Of a stretch of 64,000 nt of DNA, positions 51,731 through 61,033 are shown one piece after another. Origin of the DNA: Anatilimnocola floriformis. Lineage in GTDB: Bacteria > Planctomycetota > Planctomycetia > Pirellulales > Pirellulaceae. The translations under genes were made by a program, and so were the position numbers. Numbering within the stretch: position 1 is the stretch's first letter; each line of letters opens with the position of its first letter. The notes beneath the pieces were generated by a model. That model saw only the letters and a program-made list of their open reading frames with translations. It did no database searches and was not told where the DNA came from. The stretch spans positions 2,418,001 to 2,482,000 of the forward strand of contig NZ_JAMLFW010000001.1 of the NCBI RefSeq assembly GCF_024256385.1, written 5' to 3'.

Positions 51731-54490
51731 TCAAGCGCCAACGGGTGTTGTCTGCAGAGGCTCGCTCGACGCGCTGCCATTCTGCGTGGCAAAGTACGCC
51801 GCGCCGCCTTCTCCCGCAACCATTTCGGGCGTGAGAGTGGCGAACAAATGGAGGATGCGGGCAATGATGCCGGTCCAACCCGTTTGATGACTCGCGCCGA
51901 GGCCAGCGCCGTTGTCGCCGTGGAAATATTCGTAGAACAGCAAATAATCACGCCACTCGGGATCGTGCTGAAATTTCTCGTTGCCGCCGAAGACCGGTCG
52001 AATCCCCGCCTCGTCCTTCGTAAAGATGCTGCCCAATCGGCGCCCCAGTTCTTCGGCGACTTGGTAAAGATTCATCATCTGGCCGGAGCCCGTGGGGCAT
52101 TCGACCTGAAACGCATCACCGTAGAAGGAGTAGTACTGCAGCAGCGCGCGAATGACGAGCGCATTCACCGGCATCCAAATCGGCCCGCGCCAGTTACTAT
52201 TGCCGCCGAACATGCCCGTGTCGGACTCGGCTGGCAAATAGCCGACGCTATAGGTTTGCCCGTGCACATCCATCGAATAGGGATGTTGCTCGTGAAACTT
52301 CGATAGCGATCGCAAACCGAACTCGCTGAGGAACTCGTTCTCGTCGAGCATCTTGGCCAGCACACGGCGGAGTCGCGTTTCGTCGAGAATCGACGCCAGT
52401 CGCCGACCATTCACGCCGATCAATCCGGGGTCATGAATCGAGGCCACAATTTCAGGACGGGCTTCCAAAAAGTATTTCAACTTCTTGGCGATATTGGGGC
52501 GCAACGTCAAAAGTTCGCCCGAATAGGTGGTCGCCGCGCAAAGCGGCAACAAGCCGACCATCGAGCGCACCTTCAGCCGCTGCGAATGTCCATTGGGCAA
52601 TCGCAAAACGTCGTAATAAAAGCCATCCTCCTCGTCCCACATGCCTCCTTCGCCGACCTGGCCCATTGAGGAAGCAATCCAGAGAAAGTGCTGCGTAAAC
52701 TTGAGGGCCATATCCTCGTAATCGGAATCAGTGAGCGCGAGCTCGCAGGTGATGTCGAGCATGTTCTGACAGAACAGGGCCATCCACGCAGTTCCATCTG
52801 CTTGTTCCAGGTAACCGCCGGTCGGCAATGGTGCACTCCGGTCGAAGACGCCGATGTTATCGAGTCCCAGAAAGCCACCCTCGAAAACATTCCTGCCGGA
52901 GCGGTCCTTGCGATTGACCCACCAGGTGAAATTGAGGAGCAGCTTTTGAAAGCAGCTCTTCAGCCATTCCTTGTCTCCTTCGCCGTTCACGCCTTTGTCG
53001 AGACGATAGGTAAAGATGGTCGCCCAGGCATGCACCGGCGGATTCACGTCGCCGAAGTTCCATTCATAGGCGGGGATCTGCCCGTTCGGATGGATGTAGC
53101 GCTCGCGGAGCATCAGCTTGAGTTGCTCCTTGCCAAAGTCGGGATCGACGAGCGTGAGTGCGGTCACATGAAAGGCGAGATCCCAAGCCGCGTACCAGGG
53201 ATACTCCCATTTGTCGGGCATCGAGATGACATCGCCGTTGTACATGTGATGCCACTGGCCATTGCGCGGCGCGGCTTTCCGATTGGCTTGAAATGGATCG
53301 CAGCCCCGTTCTTCCAGCCACTTGTTGATGTCGTAGTGATAAAACTGCTTGCTCCAGAGCATTCCCGACAGCGCCTGCCGCATGACACTGGCTTGGTCGG
53401 CGGAAAGCTTTTTCGGCGTGATGGCTGCGTAGAACTCATCGGCTTCGCGCCGCAATTGGGCCACTTGTTCGGTGAGATTAGCTGCCTGGTGATTGCTGCT
53501 GGTTGGCGGTAGATCGCTCAGTCGCAACTGCACCACGCGCTGTTCGCCGGCCGGGATATTCAAGCGGAAGTGGGCCGCGACCTTGGTGCCGACCTGCGCG
53601 GGATTCACCGCGCTCGCTTCGCCGTTCACCACGCAACGATGAATGCCATCTTTCACGTAGGGAGACTGGTTGGCAGTATTGAATAGTCGTTCGTTGTTCG
53701 TCTCATTTTCCGTAAACAGCAGCGCCGCATCGCCGCAGTAGAGATAGCGATCTCCCAGCACTTCGTGAGTCGCTTTGATGACGTTCTGCGACGAACCGGC
53801 CACTTGCTGCAGCGACGGCCTGGCGAAATCGGTTTGCCAAGTCCATTCGTTACGAAACCAGAGCGTGGGAAGCAGATGTAAGTCGGCGGCTTCCGGACCG
53901 CGATTGCAAGCCGTGATTTGAATGATGATTTCTTCGGGAGTCGTCTTCGCATATTCGACGAATACGTCGAAGTAGCGATCGTCGTTGAACACACCAGTGT
54001 CGATCAACTCGTATTCGAACTCCGTGCGACTGCGTGTCCGACTCTTTTCGAGCAAATCGGCGTAGGGAAACGCGGCCTGCGGATACTTGTACAAGTACTT
54101 CATGTACGAGTGGGTCGGCGTGGAGTCGAGATAGTAGTAATACTCCTTCACATCCTCGCCGTGATTGCTCTCGCAGTTGGTCAAACCGAACAGCCGCTCC
54201 TTGAGGATCGCATCCTGACCATTCCACAGTGCGACAGCAAAGCACAACCGCTGGCCGTCGTCCGAGATTCCAGCCAAACCATCTTCACCCCAGCGATAAG
54301 CGCGCGATCGGGCCTGGTCGTGCGTAAAGTAATTCCAAGCATCGCCCCCTTCGCTGTAATCCTCGCGCACGGTTCCCCATTGCCGTTCGCTCAAGTAGGG
54401 GCCCCACTTTTTCCACGGAGAGTGAGCATTACGCGCGGCAAGCAGCCGCACGTGTTCCGCAGAAGCGGAGTGATCGGATTCGGCAGGCAT
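51731..54490 (-). CDS. MGH1-type / GH63-like glucosidase
   Basis: 919 aa from the ATG at 54490; the frame further upstream is inside ppk2 sequence. Motifs: WGPYLSERQWGTVREDYSEG, YRWGEDGLAGISDDGQRLCF, YPWYAAWDLAFHVTAL, INKWLEERG, RDWLVDY-free but with DNIGVFDRSAPLPTGGYLEQ and WRGPIWMPVNALVIRALLQY. These are typical of large mannosylglycerate-/glucosidase-type (alpha/alpha)6 enzymes of the GH63 clan. No signal peptide, so cytosolic. Substrate unknown, presumably a glucoside. It lies between ppk2 (53 bp) and the DUF4239-like gene. Confidence 0.85.
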   Translation of the reverse strand: MPAESDHSASAEHVRLLAARNAHSPWKKWGPYLSERQWGTVREDYSEGGDAWNYFTHDQARSRAYRWGEDGLAGISDDGQRLCFAVALWNGQDAILKERLFGLTNCESNHGEDVKEYYYYLDSTPTHSYMKYLYKYPQAAFPYADLLEKSRTRSRTEFEYELIDTGVFNDDRYFDVFVEYAKTTPEEIIIQITACNRGPEAADLHLLPTLWFRNEWTWQTDFARPSLQQVAGSSQNVIKATHEVLGDRYLYCGDAALLFTENETNNERLFNTANQSPYVKDGIHRCVVNGEASAVNPAQVGTKVAAHFRLNIPAGEQRVVQLRLSDLPPTSSNHQAANLTEQVAQLRREADEFYAAITPKKLSADQASVMRQALSGMLWSKQFYHYDINKWLEERGCDPFQANRKAAPRNGQWHHMYNGDVISMPDKWEYPWYAAWDLAFHVTALTLVDPDFGKEQLKLMLRERYIHPNGQIPAYEWNFGDVNPPVHAWATIFTYRLDKGVNGEGDKEWLKSCFQKLLLNFTWWVNRKDRSGRNVFEGGFLGLDNIGVFDRSAPLPTGGYLEQADGTAWMALFCQNMLDITCELALTDSDYEDMALKFTQHFLWIASSMGQVGEGGMWDEEDGFYYDVLRLPNGHSQRLKVRSMVGLLPLCAATTYSGELLTLRPNIAKKLKYFLEARPEIVASIHDPGLIGVNGRRLASILDETRLRRVLAKMLDENEFLSEFGLRSLSKFHEQHPYSMDVHGQTYSVGYLPAESDTGMFGGNSNWRGPIWMPVNALVIRALLQYYSFYGDAFQVECPTGSGQMMNLYQVAEELGRRLGSIFTKDEAGIRPVFGGNEKFQHDPEWRDYLLFYEYFHGDNGAGLGASHQTGWTGIIARILHLFATLTPEMVAGEGGAAYFATQNGSASSEPLQTTPVGA

Positions 54491-54543
54491 CGGTGTCTTC
54501 TCAAGTTGTCGGACAATGAAGGTGAGCTTCGCGCGCAGGAGAC

Positions 54544-55365
54544 TTAAAATCGCTCCTTGACATAGCGAAACGGATAATCGGGCTCTTTGTAGTCGCCGGG
54601 CTTCTGCCGTTTGGGGAGCACGATCTTTTCGTGAGTCAGTTCCTTGTATGGAATCTGGTCGAGCAAGTGCGTGATCAGATTGAGGCGAGCTTTTTTCTTG
54701 TCGTCGGAACGAACGACGTACCAGGGTGCCCAGGAAGTGTCGGTCGCGAGGAACATCTCGTCGCGAGCGCGCGAGTATTCGTACCAACGGCTGTACGACT
54801 TGAGATCCATGGGCGAAAGTTTCCAGGTCTTGCGCCCGTCGTGGATTCGCCCTTCGAGCCTGCGAGTTTGTTCCTCGGGACTCACTTCCAGCCAATACTT
54901 GATGAGCACGATGCCCGACTCAACCATGGCCTTTTCGACGGCGGGTGTAGCTTCCAGGAACTTGCGGGCCTGTTCGTCGCTGCAGAATCCCATGACTCGC
55001 TCGACGCCGGCGCGGTTGTACCAGCTGCGGTCGAAGATCACGACCTCGCCAGCCGCAGGAAAGTGCGGCAGGTATCGCTGCAAATACATCTGCGATTTTT
55101 CGCGCTCCGTGGGCGCAGGTAACGCCAAGACGCGAAACACGCGCGGGCTGACGCGCTCGGTGATGGCTTTGATCGTTCCTCCCTTGCCAGCGCCGTCGCG
55201 GCCTTCGAAGACGATGCAGATTTTCAAGCCCTGATGCTTGACCCACTCCTGCAGTTTGACGAGTTCGACGTGGAGCTTCTTTAGCTCACGGTCGTAATCT
55301 TTGCGAGAAAGCTTTTCGGTGGTGGTGACTTCGGCTTCTTGCCTGCTCTTTTTGTCGCGTTTCAT
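54544..55365 (-). CDS. ppk2: Polyphosphate kinase 2
   Basis: 273 aa from the ATG at 55365; the extra codons to 55413 have no support. PPK2 uses polyphosphate to phosphorylate nucleotides. Motifs: Walker A CIVFEGRDGAGKGGTIKA, FDRSWYNRAGVERVMGF, LIKYWLEVSPEEQTRRL, lid text RIHDGRKTWKLSPMDL and WAPWYVVRSDDKKKARLN. Short N-terminus and single domain, so class I or III rather than the fused class II. First gene of the minus-strand group with the glucosidase. Confidence 0.94.
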   Translation of the reverse strand: MKRDKKSRQEAEVTTTEKLSRKDYDRELKKLHVELVKLQEWVKHQGLKICIVFEGRDGAGKGGTIKAITERVSPRVFRVLALPAPTEREKSQMYLQRYLPHFPAAGEVVIFDRSWYNRAGVERVMGFCSDEQARKFLEATPAVEKAMVESGIVLIKYWLEVSPEEQTRRLEGRIHDGRKTWKLSPMDLKSYSRWYEYSRARDEMFLATDTSWAPWYVVRSDDKKKARLNLITHLLDQIPYKELTHEKIVLPKRQKPGDYKEPDYPFRYVKERF

Positions 55366-55488
55366 GAATGACAGAAAAGTGATCCGAGGGGCAGACGTCG
55401 GACAAGTACACAAGGTCGTAATAGTTTACAGTGCGCGTGGGTTGAGCACGAATGCTTGCCGATTTTTTACTCTCTCAGCAGCTGTTCC

Positions 55489-55518
55489 TTGACAATCTTG
55501 GGGAATCGTCTGTAATTC
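55489..55518 (+). promoter_or_regulatory. Possible sigma-70 promoter
   Basis: TTGACA at 55489 and TAATTC at 55513, spaced 18 bases, 37 bases before the start of the SnoaL-like gene. A -35 match is perfect and the -10 box has four of six. Confidence 0.4.
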
Positions 55519-55554
55519 GTGATCTGCATCCTTCATCTGCATAAAGGGAATGAT

Positions 55555-56442
55555 ATGTCTCGGACCTACCAGTGGTTGTTGTTGTGTTTGCTGCCGTGCG
55601 CAGTAGCGAACGCGGCCGATCAAGCCGCGGAAGAAGCGAAAATTCGCCAAGCCGTCGCCACCTATGTCACGGCGTACAACGCCGGCGATGCCAAGGCGCT
55701 CGCGGCGCTCTGGTCGCCTGAAGCCGTTTACACAAATCCCGTGACTGGCGCCGAAGCCGCAGGCCGCGAAGCGATCGAAAAGCAATTCGCGACCAACTTT
55801 GCCATGGCGAAAGGTTCGAAGCTCGAAGCCAAGACCGAGAGCATTCGCTTTGTTTCTCCCGGCGTGGCCATCGAACAAGGAACGGCGAAAGTAACAGCGC
55901 CGAATCAGTCGCCCGACGAGACCGAATATTCTGCGGTGTACGTCAAGCGCGACGGACAATGGCTACTCGATCGCGTTACCGAGGAAGAGCCGTTCAAACC
56001 GCATTCGAATTACGAGCGGCTGAAGGAACTCGAGTGGATGGTCGGTAACTGGATCGATCAGGATGACAACGGCAAGATCGAAACGCAGGTGCAGTGGGCC
56101 AAGAATCAGAACTTTCTGATTCGCTCGTTCACGATTTCGGTCGGTGAGCGGATCAATCAATCGGGTATGCAGATCGTGGGTTGGGATGCGGCGAACAAGA
56201 AGATTCGCTCGTGGGTCTTTGATTCCGAAGGAGGGTTCGGCGAAGGAGTGTGGAGCAAGAAGGGAAATGCCTGGCATGTGCAAACTACCGGCACGGCGAA
56301 CGACGGACGAAAGGCATCGTCGGTGAACATCATCACGCTGGTGAACAACGATCAGTTCACCTGGCAGATTGTGAACGGCCAGATCGGCGATGAACTGTTG
56401 CCGAACACCGACGCGGTGCTGGTGGTGCGTCAAAAGGAATAA
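55555..56442 (+). CDS. Secreted SnoaL-like (SgcJ/EcaC family) protein
   Basis: 295 aa from the ATG at 55555, preceded by AAAGGGAATGAT. Signal peptide (YQWLLLCLLPCAVANA). Residues about 25-140 are a cone-shaped SnoaL/DUF4440 fold: IRQAVATYVTAYNAGDAKAL, LWSPEAVYTNPVTG, GREAIEKQF, SAVYVKRDGQWLLDRVTEEE. The second half (EWMVGNWIDQDDNGKIETQ, WVFDSEGGFGEGVWSKKGN) is a beta-barrel-like module seen after SnoaL domains in planctomycetes. Catalytic role unknown; the pocket could bind a small hydrophobic molecule. Confidence 0.85.
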   Translation: MSRTYQWLLLCLLPCAVANAADQAAEEAKIRQAVATYVTAYNAGDAKALAALWSPEAVYTNPVTGAEAAGREAIEKQFATNFAMAKGSKLEAKTESIRFVSPGVAIEQGTAKVTAPNQSPDETEYSAVYVKRDGQWLLDRVTEEEPFKPHSNYERLKELEWMVGNWIDQDDNGKIETQVQWAKNQNFLIRSFTISVGERINQSGMQIVGWDAANKKIRSWVFDSEGGFGEGVWSKKGNAWHVQTTGTANDGRKASSVNIITLVNNDQFTWQIVNGQIGDELLPNTDAVLVVRQKE

Positions 56443-56495
56443 GTAGGCCGTTCGAAATAATTCTCCCACATTCAACGACGATTCAGGTAATTCCC

Positions 56496-57803
56496 ATGAA
56501 ACGATTTTTGCTACTCGCAGCGATACTTGGCGTTTGCGCTTTGCCATTCACTTCTGAACTGATGGCCCGCGGCGGCGGAGGCGGCGGTCGCGGTGGTGGT
56601 GGCTTTAGTGGAGGTGGCGGAGCCCGCATGGGCGGCGGCGCGAGCATGTCGCGCGCACCTTCGGTGAGCCGACCTGCGCCGCGACCAGCAGCACCGGCTG
56701 CCCGACCGGCAACTCGTCCGAGCACTCCCAATGTTTCGCGGCCTTCGCCGCCAAAGGTTTCGCAGCCGATCGCTGGTCGTCCTGGAACAGGCACGGGCGC
56801 GACTCGTCCTGGCGCTGGCGTGGCGACGCGGCCTACTCAAGGGCAGCTGCAAAACTTCTTGGATATCAAGCCAGGCGCCGGCGCGAGCCAGCTTCCTGCG
56901 AATCGTCCGGGCAACATTGCTGGCGGTGTGGCCGGCGGAATCGCCGGCGGGGCTGCCGCCGATTTTCTGCGTGATGGCGGCCGCCCGAGCCAACTCCCTG
57001 CCAATCGGCCGGGCATCGATAACCGGCCTGGCATTGATAATCGCCCGGGGATCGACAATCGCCCAGGCATTGCAAATCGTCCGAGCCAGCTGCCCAGCAA
57101 TCGTCCCGATCGCATCAACAACTGGCAGGATCGCCACGACAACCGCGTCGAACGCCGCGATGAGATTCGCGACCAGATTCGTGAGAATCATCCGCGTCTC
57201 GATTTCTGGGCCGATCATCCCAACTGGGCTGCTTGGCGAATCAATCGCCCCTATCGCTGGGCCACCTGGGCCGCGCTCACCGGCTGGGTCGGCTACGGCT
57301 GGACCGACCCGGTTGGCTACGGCTATGGCGAGAACGTTTACTACGACGATGGGCAGGTCTATTACGGTGATCAACCGGTCGCCACGGAAGAAGCCTATGC
57401 CCAACAGGCAGAGGACATCGCCACCAGTGCTCCCGACTTCAAACCCGATCAACAAGAATGGCTGCCGCTGGGTGTGTTTGCACTCACGCAGGATGGCCAG
57501 AAGTCGGGGCCAAGTCCCACGATGTTTCTGCAACTCGCCATCAGCAAACAAGGGATCATCACCGGTTTGCTGAACAACACGGCGACCAATTCGACGCAGG
57601 AAATCGAAGGGATGGCCGACAAAAGCTGTCAGCGCGCCGCCTGGACCGTGAAAGGCAAGACTCGGCCGATCATGGAAACCGGCATTTCGAATTTGACGCA
57701 GGATACGGCTCCCGCGCTCGTGCATTTTGCCGACGGCACGACGCAACAATGGCTGCTCGTGCGATTGGAAGAACCGATGGCGACGCCGATGCCGATGAAG
57801 TAA
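56496..57803 (+). CDS. Secreted Gly/Pro/Arg-rich protein with NRPGID repeats
   Basis: 435 aa with signal peptide (RFLLLAAILGVCALPFTSEL). Low-complexity Gly- and Ala/Pro/Arg-rich stretches (residues 25-115) precede a tandem repeat NRPGID at about 170-190, then a basic segment (DNRVERRDEIRDQIRENH), an aromatic region (WGYGWTDPVGYGYGENVYYD), and a C-terminal globular domain from about 310 (WLPLGVFALTQDGQKSGP, MFLQLAISKQGIITGLL). I do not recognise it beyond general planctomycete proteins with this architecture. It sits 53 bp after the SnoaL-like gene, possibly co-transcribed. Confidence 0.75.
   Translation: MKRFLLLAAILGVCALPFTSELMARGGGGGGRGGGGFSGGGGARMGGGASMSRAPSVSRPAPRPAAPAARPATRPSTPNVSRPSPPKVSQPIAGRPGTGTGATRPGAGVATRPTQGQLQNFLDIKPGAGASQLPANRPGNIAGGVAGGIAGGAAADFLRDGGRPSQLPANRPGIDNRPGIDNRPGIDNRPGIANRPSQLPSNRPDRINNWQDRHDNRVERRDEIRDQIRENHPRLDFWADHPNWAAWRINRPYRWATWAALTGWVGYGWTDPVGYGYGENVYYDDGQVYYGDQPVATEEAYAQQAEDIATSAPDFKPDQQEWLPLGVFALTQDGQKSGPSPTMFLQLAISKQGIITGLLNNTATNSTQEIEGMADKSCQRAAWTVKGKTRPIMETGISNLTQDTAPALVHFADGTTQQWLLVRLEEPMATPMPMK
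57003..57083 (+). repeat. 18-bp coding tandem repeat (NRPGID)
   Basis: Four 18-base units starting at 57003 encode NRPGID, NRPGID, NRPGID and NRPGIA, and a fifth diverged NRPSQL follows. Third positions vary between copies, so the amino-acid sequence rather than the DNA is being kept. Confidence 0.75.
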
Positions 57804-57861
57804 TTGGCGATTTCGGAGTAACTGCAGAATCCGGTGAACCACCGCCGCGGGGCGGTGGCGG

Positions 57862-58659
57862 TTATTTCGCGCGATGCAGGTTTTCATCGACCACGTGCGT
57901 CGCGCTGATCGGGCTGAGGGACGGCACGATGTTGCGGCCCTGGCCGAGGTACATGCCCCCTGTCGGCGCAGCGTAGCGAACGGCATTCGCAATCAGCAAC
58001 TGCATGTTGGGGTTGTGATAAATCGGAAAGGTCTCATGGCCGGGGCTGAGATAGACCACGCGACCTTTGCCGCGCCGCCAAGCACAGCCGCTGCGGAAAA
58101 CTTCGCCACCCTCGAACCAACTAACGAGGAAGAGTTCCTCGGGCGCGGGAATGTCGAAGTGCTCGCCGTACATTTCACTGTTGGGTAACTCAAACCATTC
58201 GTCACGCAGGCCGCTGACGATGGGATGCCCGGGATCGATGACCCAAACCCGCTCTTTCTCGGCAGCCTCGCGCCAACGCAGCATGCAACTCGTTCCCATC
58301 AAGCGGCGAAAGATTTTTGACGCATGTGCGGAGTGAAGTGCAACGAAGCCCATTCCCTGCAAGACGCGTTCGTGAACTCGCTGCACGATATCATCTTCAA
58401 CTCGATCGTGCGCCGCGTGGCCCCACCAGAGCAACACATCGGTCTCGGCGAGAACCGCATAGGTCAATCCATGTTCCGGCTCGGCCAGCGTCGCAATGCG
58501 AACGCACACCTCGGTTCCGAATTTTGCCTCGAGAGCCGCGGCAATCACGGCATGTATCCCACTAGGATAAATCTGGCGAACCTGATCGACGGTTTGCTCG
58601 TGAATGAACTCGTTCCAGATCGTTACGCGCAATGTCTCGGGCGGAAGCGCACTTGCCAT
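57862..58659 (-). CDS. ThuA-like (trehalose utilisation) domain protein
   Basis: 265 aa from the ATG at 58659, with AGGAG eight bases upstream; the longer frame to 58809 has no such site. The chain has the class I glutamine amidotransferase-like fold of Thu[80 protein letters not shown] and [20 protein letters not shown]. Likely cytosolic. ThuA relatives act in sugar metabolism, often oxidation of disaccharides, but the reaction here is not known. Confidence 0.87.
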   Translation of the reverse strand: MASALPPETLRVTIWNEFIHEQTVDQVRQIYPSGIHAVIAAALEAKFGTEVCVRIATLAEPEHGLTYAVLAETDVLLWWGHAAHDRVEDDIVQRVHERVLQGMGFVALHSAHASKIFRRLMGTSCMLRWREAAEKERVWVIDPGHPIVSGLRDEWFELPNSEMYGEHFDIPAPEELFLVSWFEGGEVFRSGCAWRRGKGRVVYLSPGHETFPIYHNPNMQLLIANAVRYAAPTGGMYLGQGRNIVPSLSPISATHVVDENLHRAK

Positions 58660-58813
58660 CCATGTCTCCTCGCAAAGATGAGAGCAAACCAGTCGCTGAA
58701 TGTAGCGAGTGCGCGAGGCAGTGCCAATACTTTTGGCGACATGAAACAACCTCGAGTCGCTAGCTGAACGCCAGCGACCGAGGTGTTGATGGATCGCGAT
58801 AGAGATCAAATGC

Positions 58814-59377
58814 TTACTTAGCCGAGCGAGGCAATGGGCGGTCGTCGATTTCCGGCGAGTCGTCGCTCATCTTGGCGTGCATTTCGACCTTTTCGGCGTC
58901 GGTCGTGTTCAACGTTCCATACGCCTTGGCCACTTCCGCGGCATCGCCTTGAACGACCACCAAGCAACGACCGTGCTTGATCATCTCTTCGTAGTTTTGC
59001 AAATGATCTTCGTGAATTCCCCAGCCTTGCATCGCACCGAGCAGACCACCGACGATCGCGCCAGTCAGTCCCGCCGCGAGAGCACCCGCGGCAATGACCG
59101 GTCCAATTCCAGTCATGGTGAGCGCGGTAGCACCAGCGATTGCTCCAAGTGTACCGCCCACGCCAGCGCCGTTCAGGGCTTGAGTTTCGGTCTGGTCGCC
59201 CGCTTCGGCAGCCCCGCGTAGTTCGGGATGCGTCGCGGGATCGCGACCCACCAGCGAGAACTGCAGGCTGCTAAAGCCCTCTTCCTGTAGTCGCTGGATG
59301 CCTTCCTGCGCGGCAGCGAAGTCGTGGTAGATGGCAACGACTGAGTCTTGAAAGACCATCGGTTCTTGAGCTTGCAT
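58814..59377 (-). CDS. General stress protein 17M-like / glycine-zipper protein
   Basis: 187 aa from the ATG at 59377, preceded by AGGAGG. The N-terminus ([34 protein letters not shown]) is like general stress protein 17M. Residues about 70-130 are a Gly/Ala-rich membrane-inserting helix pair ([37 protein letters not shown]), followed by an alpha/beta tail ([20 protein letters not shown]). Proposed to sit in or on the membrane under stress; function unknown. A sigma-54-like promoter lies upstream. Confidence 0.8.
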   Translation of the reverse strand: MQAQEPMVFQDSVVAIYHDFAAAQEGIQRLQEEGFSSLQFSLVGRDPATHPELRGAAEAGDQTETQALNGAGVGGTLGAIAGATALTMTGIGPVIAAGALAAGLTGAIVGGLLGAMQGWGIHEDHLQNYEEMIKHGRCLVVVQGDAAEVAKAYGTLNTTDAEKVEMHAKMSDDSPEIDDRPLPRSAK

Positions 59378-59423
59378 GATTGATTCCTCCTCGTTGGAAC
59401 GAAAGTTGTCGAGGAAGGTAACA

Positions 59424-59439
59424 AGCAAAGACCGTACCT
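59424..59439 (-). promoter_or_regulatory. Possible sigma-54 (-24/-12) promoter of the stress protein gene
   Basis: On the minus strand AGGTACGGTCTTTGCT has GG and GC separated by 10 bases. The -12 element TTGCT fits the consensus fully and the -24 element differs at two of seven bases. It lies about 50 bp upstream of the start codon. Confidence 0.4.
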
Positions 59440-59557
59440 TTTCGCGAAGCGAACGGTAGCGCAAGACTGCGAATTGCGAGCGACTGGAAACGAAAATTCG
59501 TAACGACTTTTCGCTGCCCGGCAATATAATTTGTAAGCTGGCCCGAAAAAGAAAGTG

Positions 59558-59643
59558 GGGGCTCTGACGTCTCCAATGAACGTATGGAAAACGAAAGCGA
59601 CCAGGGGCTAACTGCCGCTTCCGTAAATTCCGTCAGAGCCCCC
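59558..59643. repeat. Perfect 13-bp inverted repeat, MITE-like
   Basis: GGGGGCTCTGACG at 59558-59570 is the exact reverse complement of CGTCAGAGCCCCC at 59631-59643, enclosing 60 bases that can pair further (TATGGAA with TTCCGTA). The 86-bp unit has no coding capacity and no T-run. It may be a non-autonomous element or a structured RNA. Confidence 0.65.
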
Positions 59644-59665
59644 AACGGGCCACTTGCACAAAATC

Positions 59666-59682
59666 TCACCCACTGCGGGTGA
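59666..59682. repeat. Small hairpin next to the inverted repeat
   Basis: TCACCC and GGGTGA pair across a five-base loop (ACTGC), 22 bp from the 59558-59643 repeat. No T-run follows. Confidence 0.35.
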
Positions 59683-59965
59683 TGTTCAGACCTTTAAGCA
59701 TGCGGTGTGCCATTTCGCTGCAGCCGTTTGTTTTGTGTCGCAAGCCGTTGGCTGAAAGAGGGTTGCGATTTTTCGGATTCTGGAAATCGTATTTTCAGCA
59801 ACTTCTGAAGAGAAACGGCTTCGCGCCGGTGTTCAAAAACGATGCGTTTGGCAGTTTGGAGCAGTATCGTTTCTGCTCAGGTGTATGATTTTGCGCAGCA
59901 GCGTTTTGGGGCACCCGTCCAGGCGTGCCGTTTGTTTCGATTGGCCGGTTTGCTAAGTTGCAAGA

Positions 59966-60967
59966 ATGCAAACTGGCGATTCACAGCAACAAACTCTGCC
60001 GCAGCGGCAAACACTGGCGGCTAGTCGACGGACTGTTCTCGTTTCGGTCAATCCGCGGGCCGGATATCGTGACCGCAGTGCCGCCGCGGAGCACCTTTCG
60101 GAAGCGCTCGCCGGACACGGCTTCACCACTGAGCAATTCACCGATATCGCGCTGCTGAAAGCCCGCGCTGAGGAGCTGCACGCCGCAGACCAACTGCGAG
60201 CCGCGGTCGCAGCCGGTGGCGATGGCACGATTGCTTTGCTCGCCAATATCACGCCCCATGGTGCGCCGCTGGCCATCATGCCCCTCGGCACCGAGAACCT
60301 GCTGGCCCGGCACTTGGGCCTGTCGGCCGAGCCGGCTGCCGTGGCGCAGGTGATTGCCGACGGAATCACACACTCATTTGACATGGGTGACGCCGGCGGC
60401 CGGCTCTTTTCGCTGATGGCGGGTTGCGGTTTTGACGCCGAAGTCGTCCGCCGCCTCCACACCGAGCGAAAAGGAAATATTCATCATCTGTCGTATATCA
60501 AACCAATCTTCGAGGCGATCCGTACGTACGAATATCCGGAACTGCGCGTGCGGTACGCGCCGACGGATGCCGCTGCGGGAACCGAATTAACGGAAGAGCT
60601 CACCGCTCGCTGGGTATTTGTGGTCAACATTCCGCGTTACGCTGGCGGCCTCAATCTGGCCCTTGGTGCTGCGGGCGACGACGGCTTGCTCGACGTGTGT
60701 ACGTTTCGCGAGGGCTCGCTCTGGAACGGTCTGCTCTACCTTGGCGGCATCATGCTGGGGCAGCAGCAATCGATGACAGACTTCACGCACATTCGCACCA
60801 GGCAATTGAGGATCGAAGCGTCGACCGATGTACCCTTCCAGCTCGATGGCGATCCCGGCGGCACGCTGCCGGTGGAGATTTGCGTGCGGCCGGGACGGTT
60901 GAACCTGCTGGTTGCACGCGAGTGGGCCGAGAAGCAGGCGGCCAGCCAGATCGCCGCAAATCAGTAG
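59966..60967 (+). CDS. Diacylglycerol/lipid kinase family protein
   Basis: 333 aa. Cytosolic or membrane-associated lipid kinase of the YegS/DgkB type. It contains VSVNPRAGYRDRSAAAEHL, the nucleotide-binding AAGGDGTIALLANI, and MPLGTENLLARHLG in place of the usual P-L-G-T-A-N-D-F-A-R, plus FSLMAGCGFDAEVVRRLH and QLDGDPGGTLPVEI. The Glu-Asn-Leu-Leu variant of the substrate loop suggests a different lipid or sugar acceptor. It precedes kdsA by 66 bp. Confidence 0.87.
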   Translation: MQTGDSQQQTLPQRQTLAASRRTVLVSVNPRAGYRDRSAAAEHLSEALAGHGFTTEQFTDIALLKARAEELHAADQLRAAVAAGGDGTIALLANITPHGAPLAIMPLGTENLLARHLGLSAEPAAVAQVIADGITHSFDMGDAGGRLFSLMAGCGFDAEVVRRLHTERKGNIHHLSYIKPIFEAIRTYEYPELRVRYAPTDAAAGTELTEELTARWVFVVNIPRYAGGLNLALGAAGDDGLLDVCTFREGSLWNGLLYLGGIMLGQQQSMTDFTHIRTRQLRIEASTDVPFQLDGDPGGTLPVEICVRPGRLNLLVAREWAEKQAASQIAANQ

Positions 60968-61033
60968 AATGCGTCTACCAAAAACAACTCAGCGAAAGAA
61001 TCGCTGGAGTACAGTTTCAGGGACCGAGGAATC

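Larger units (their letters stand above)
59440..59965. other. Non-coding region with hairpin repeats
   Basis: 526 bp between divergent genes. It contains a long inverted repeat (59558-59643), a short hairpin (59666-59682) and no frame that I believe to be coding. A 69-codon frame at 59679 has no ribosome-binding site or homology that I can see. Confidence 0.45.

Noticed and set aside
57003-57083. Possible CRISPR-like repeat array
   Set aside because: The 18-bp units lie in a coding frame, have no spacers and encode NRPGID.
56511-57992. Minus-strand frame of 493 codons opposite the NRPGID gene
   Set aside because: Composition mirrors the Gly/Pro/Arg repeats on the plus strand; no signal peptide or motif of its own.
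59679-59888. 69-codon plus-strand frame before the lipid kinase
   Set aside because: No ribosome-binding site, unusual composition and no motif; probably non-coding.
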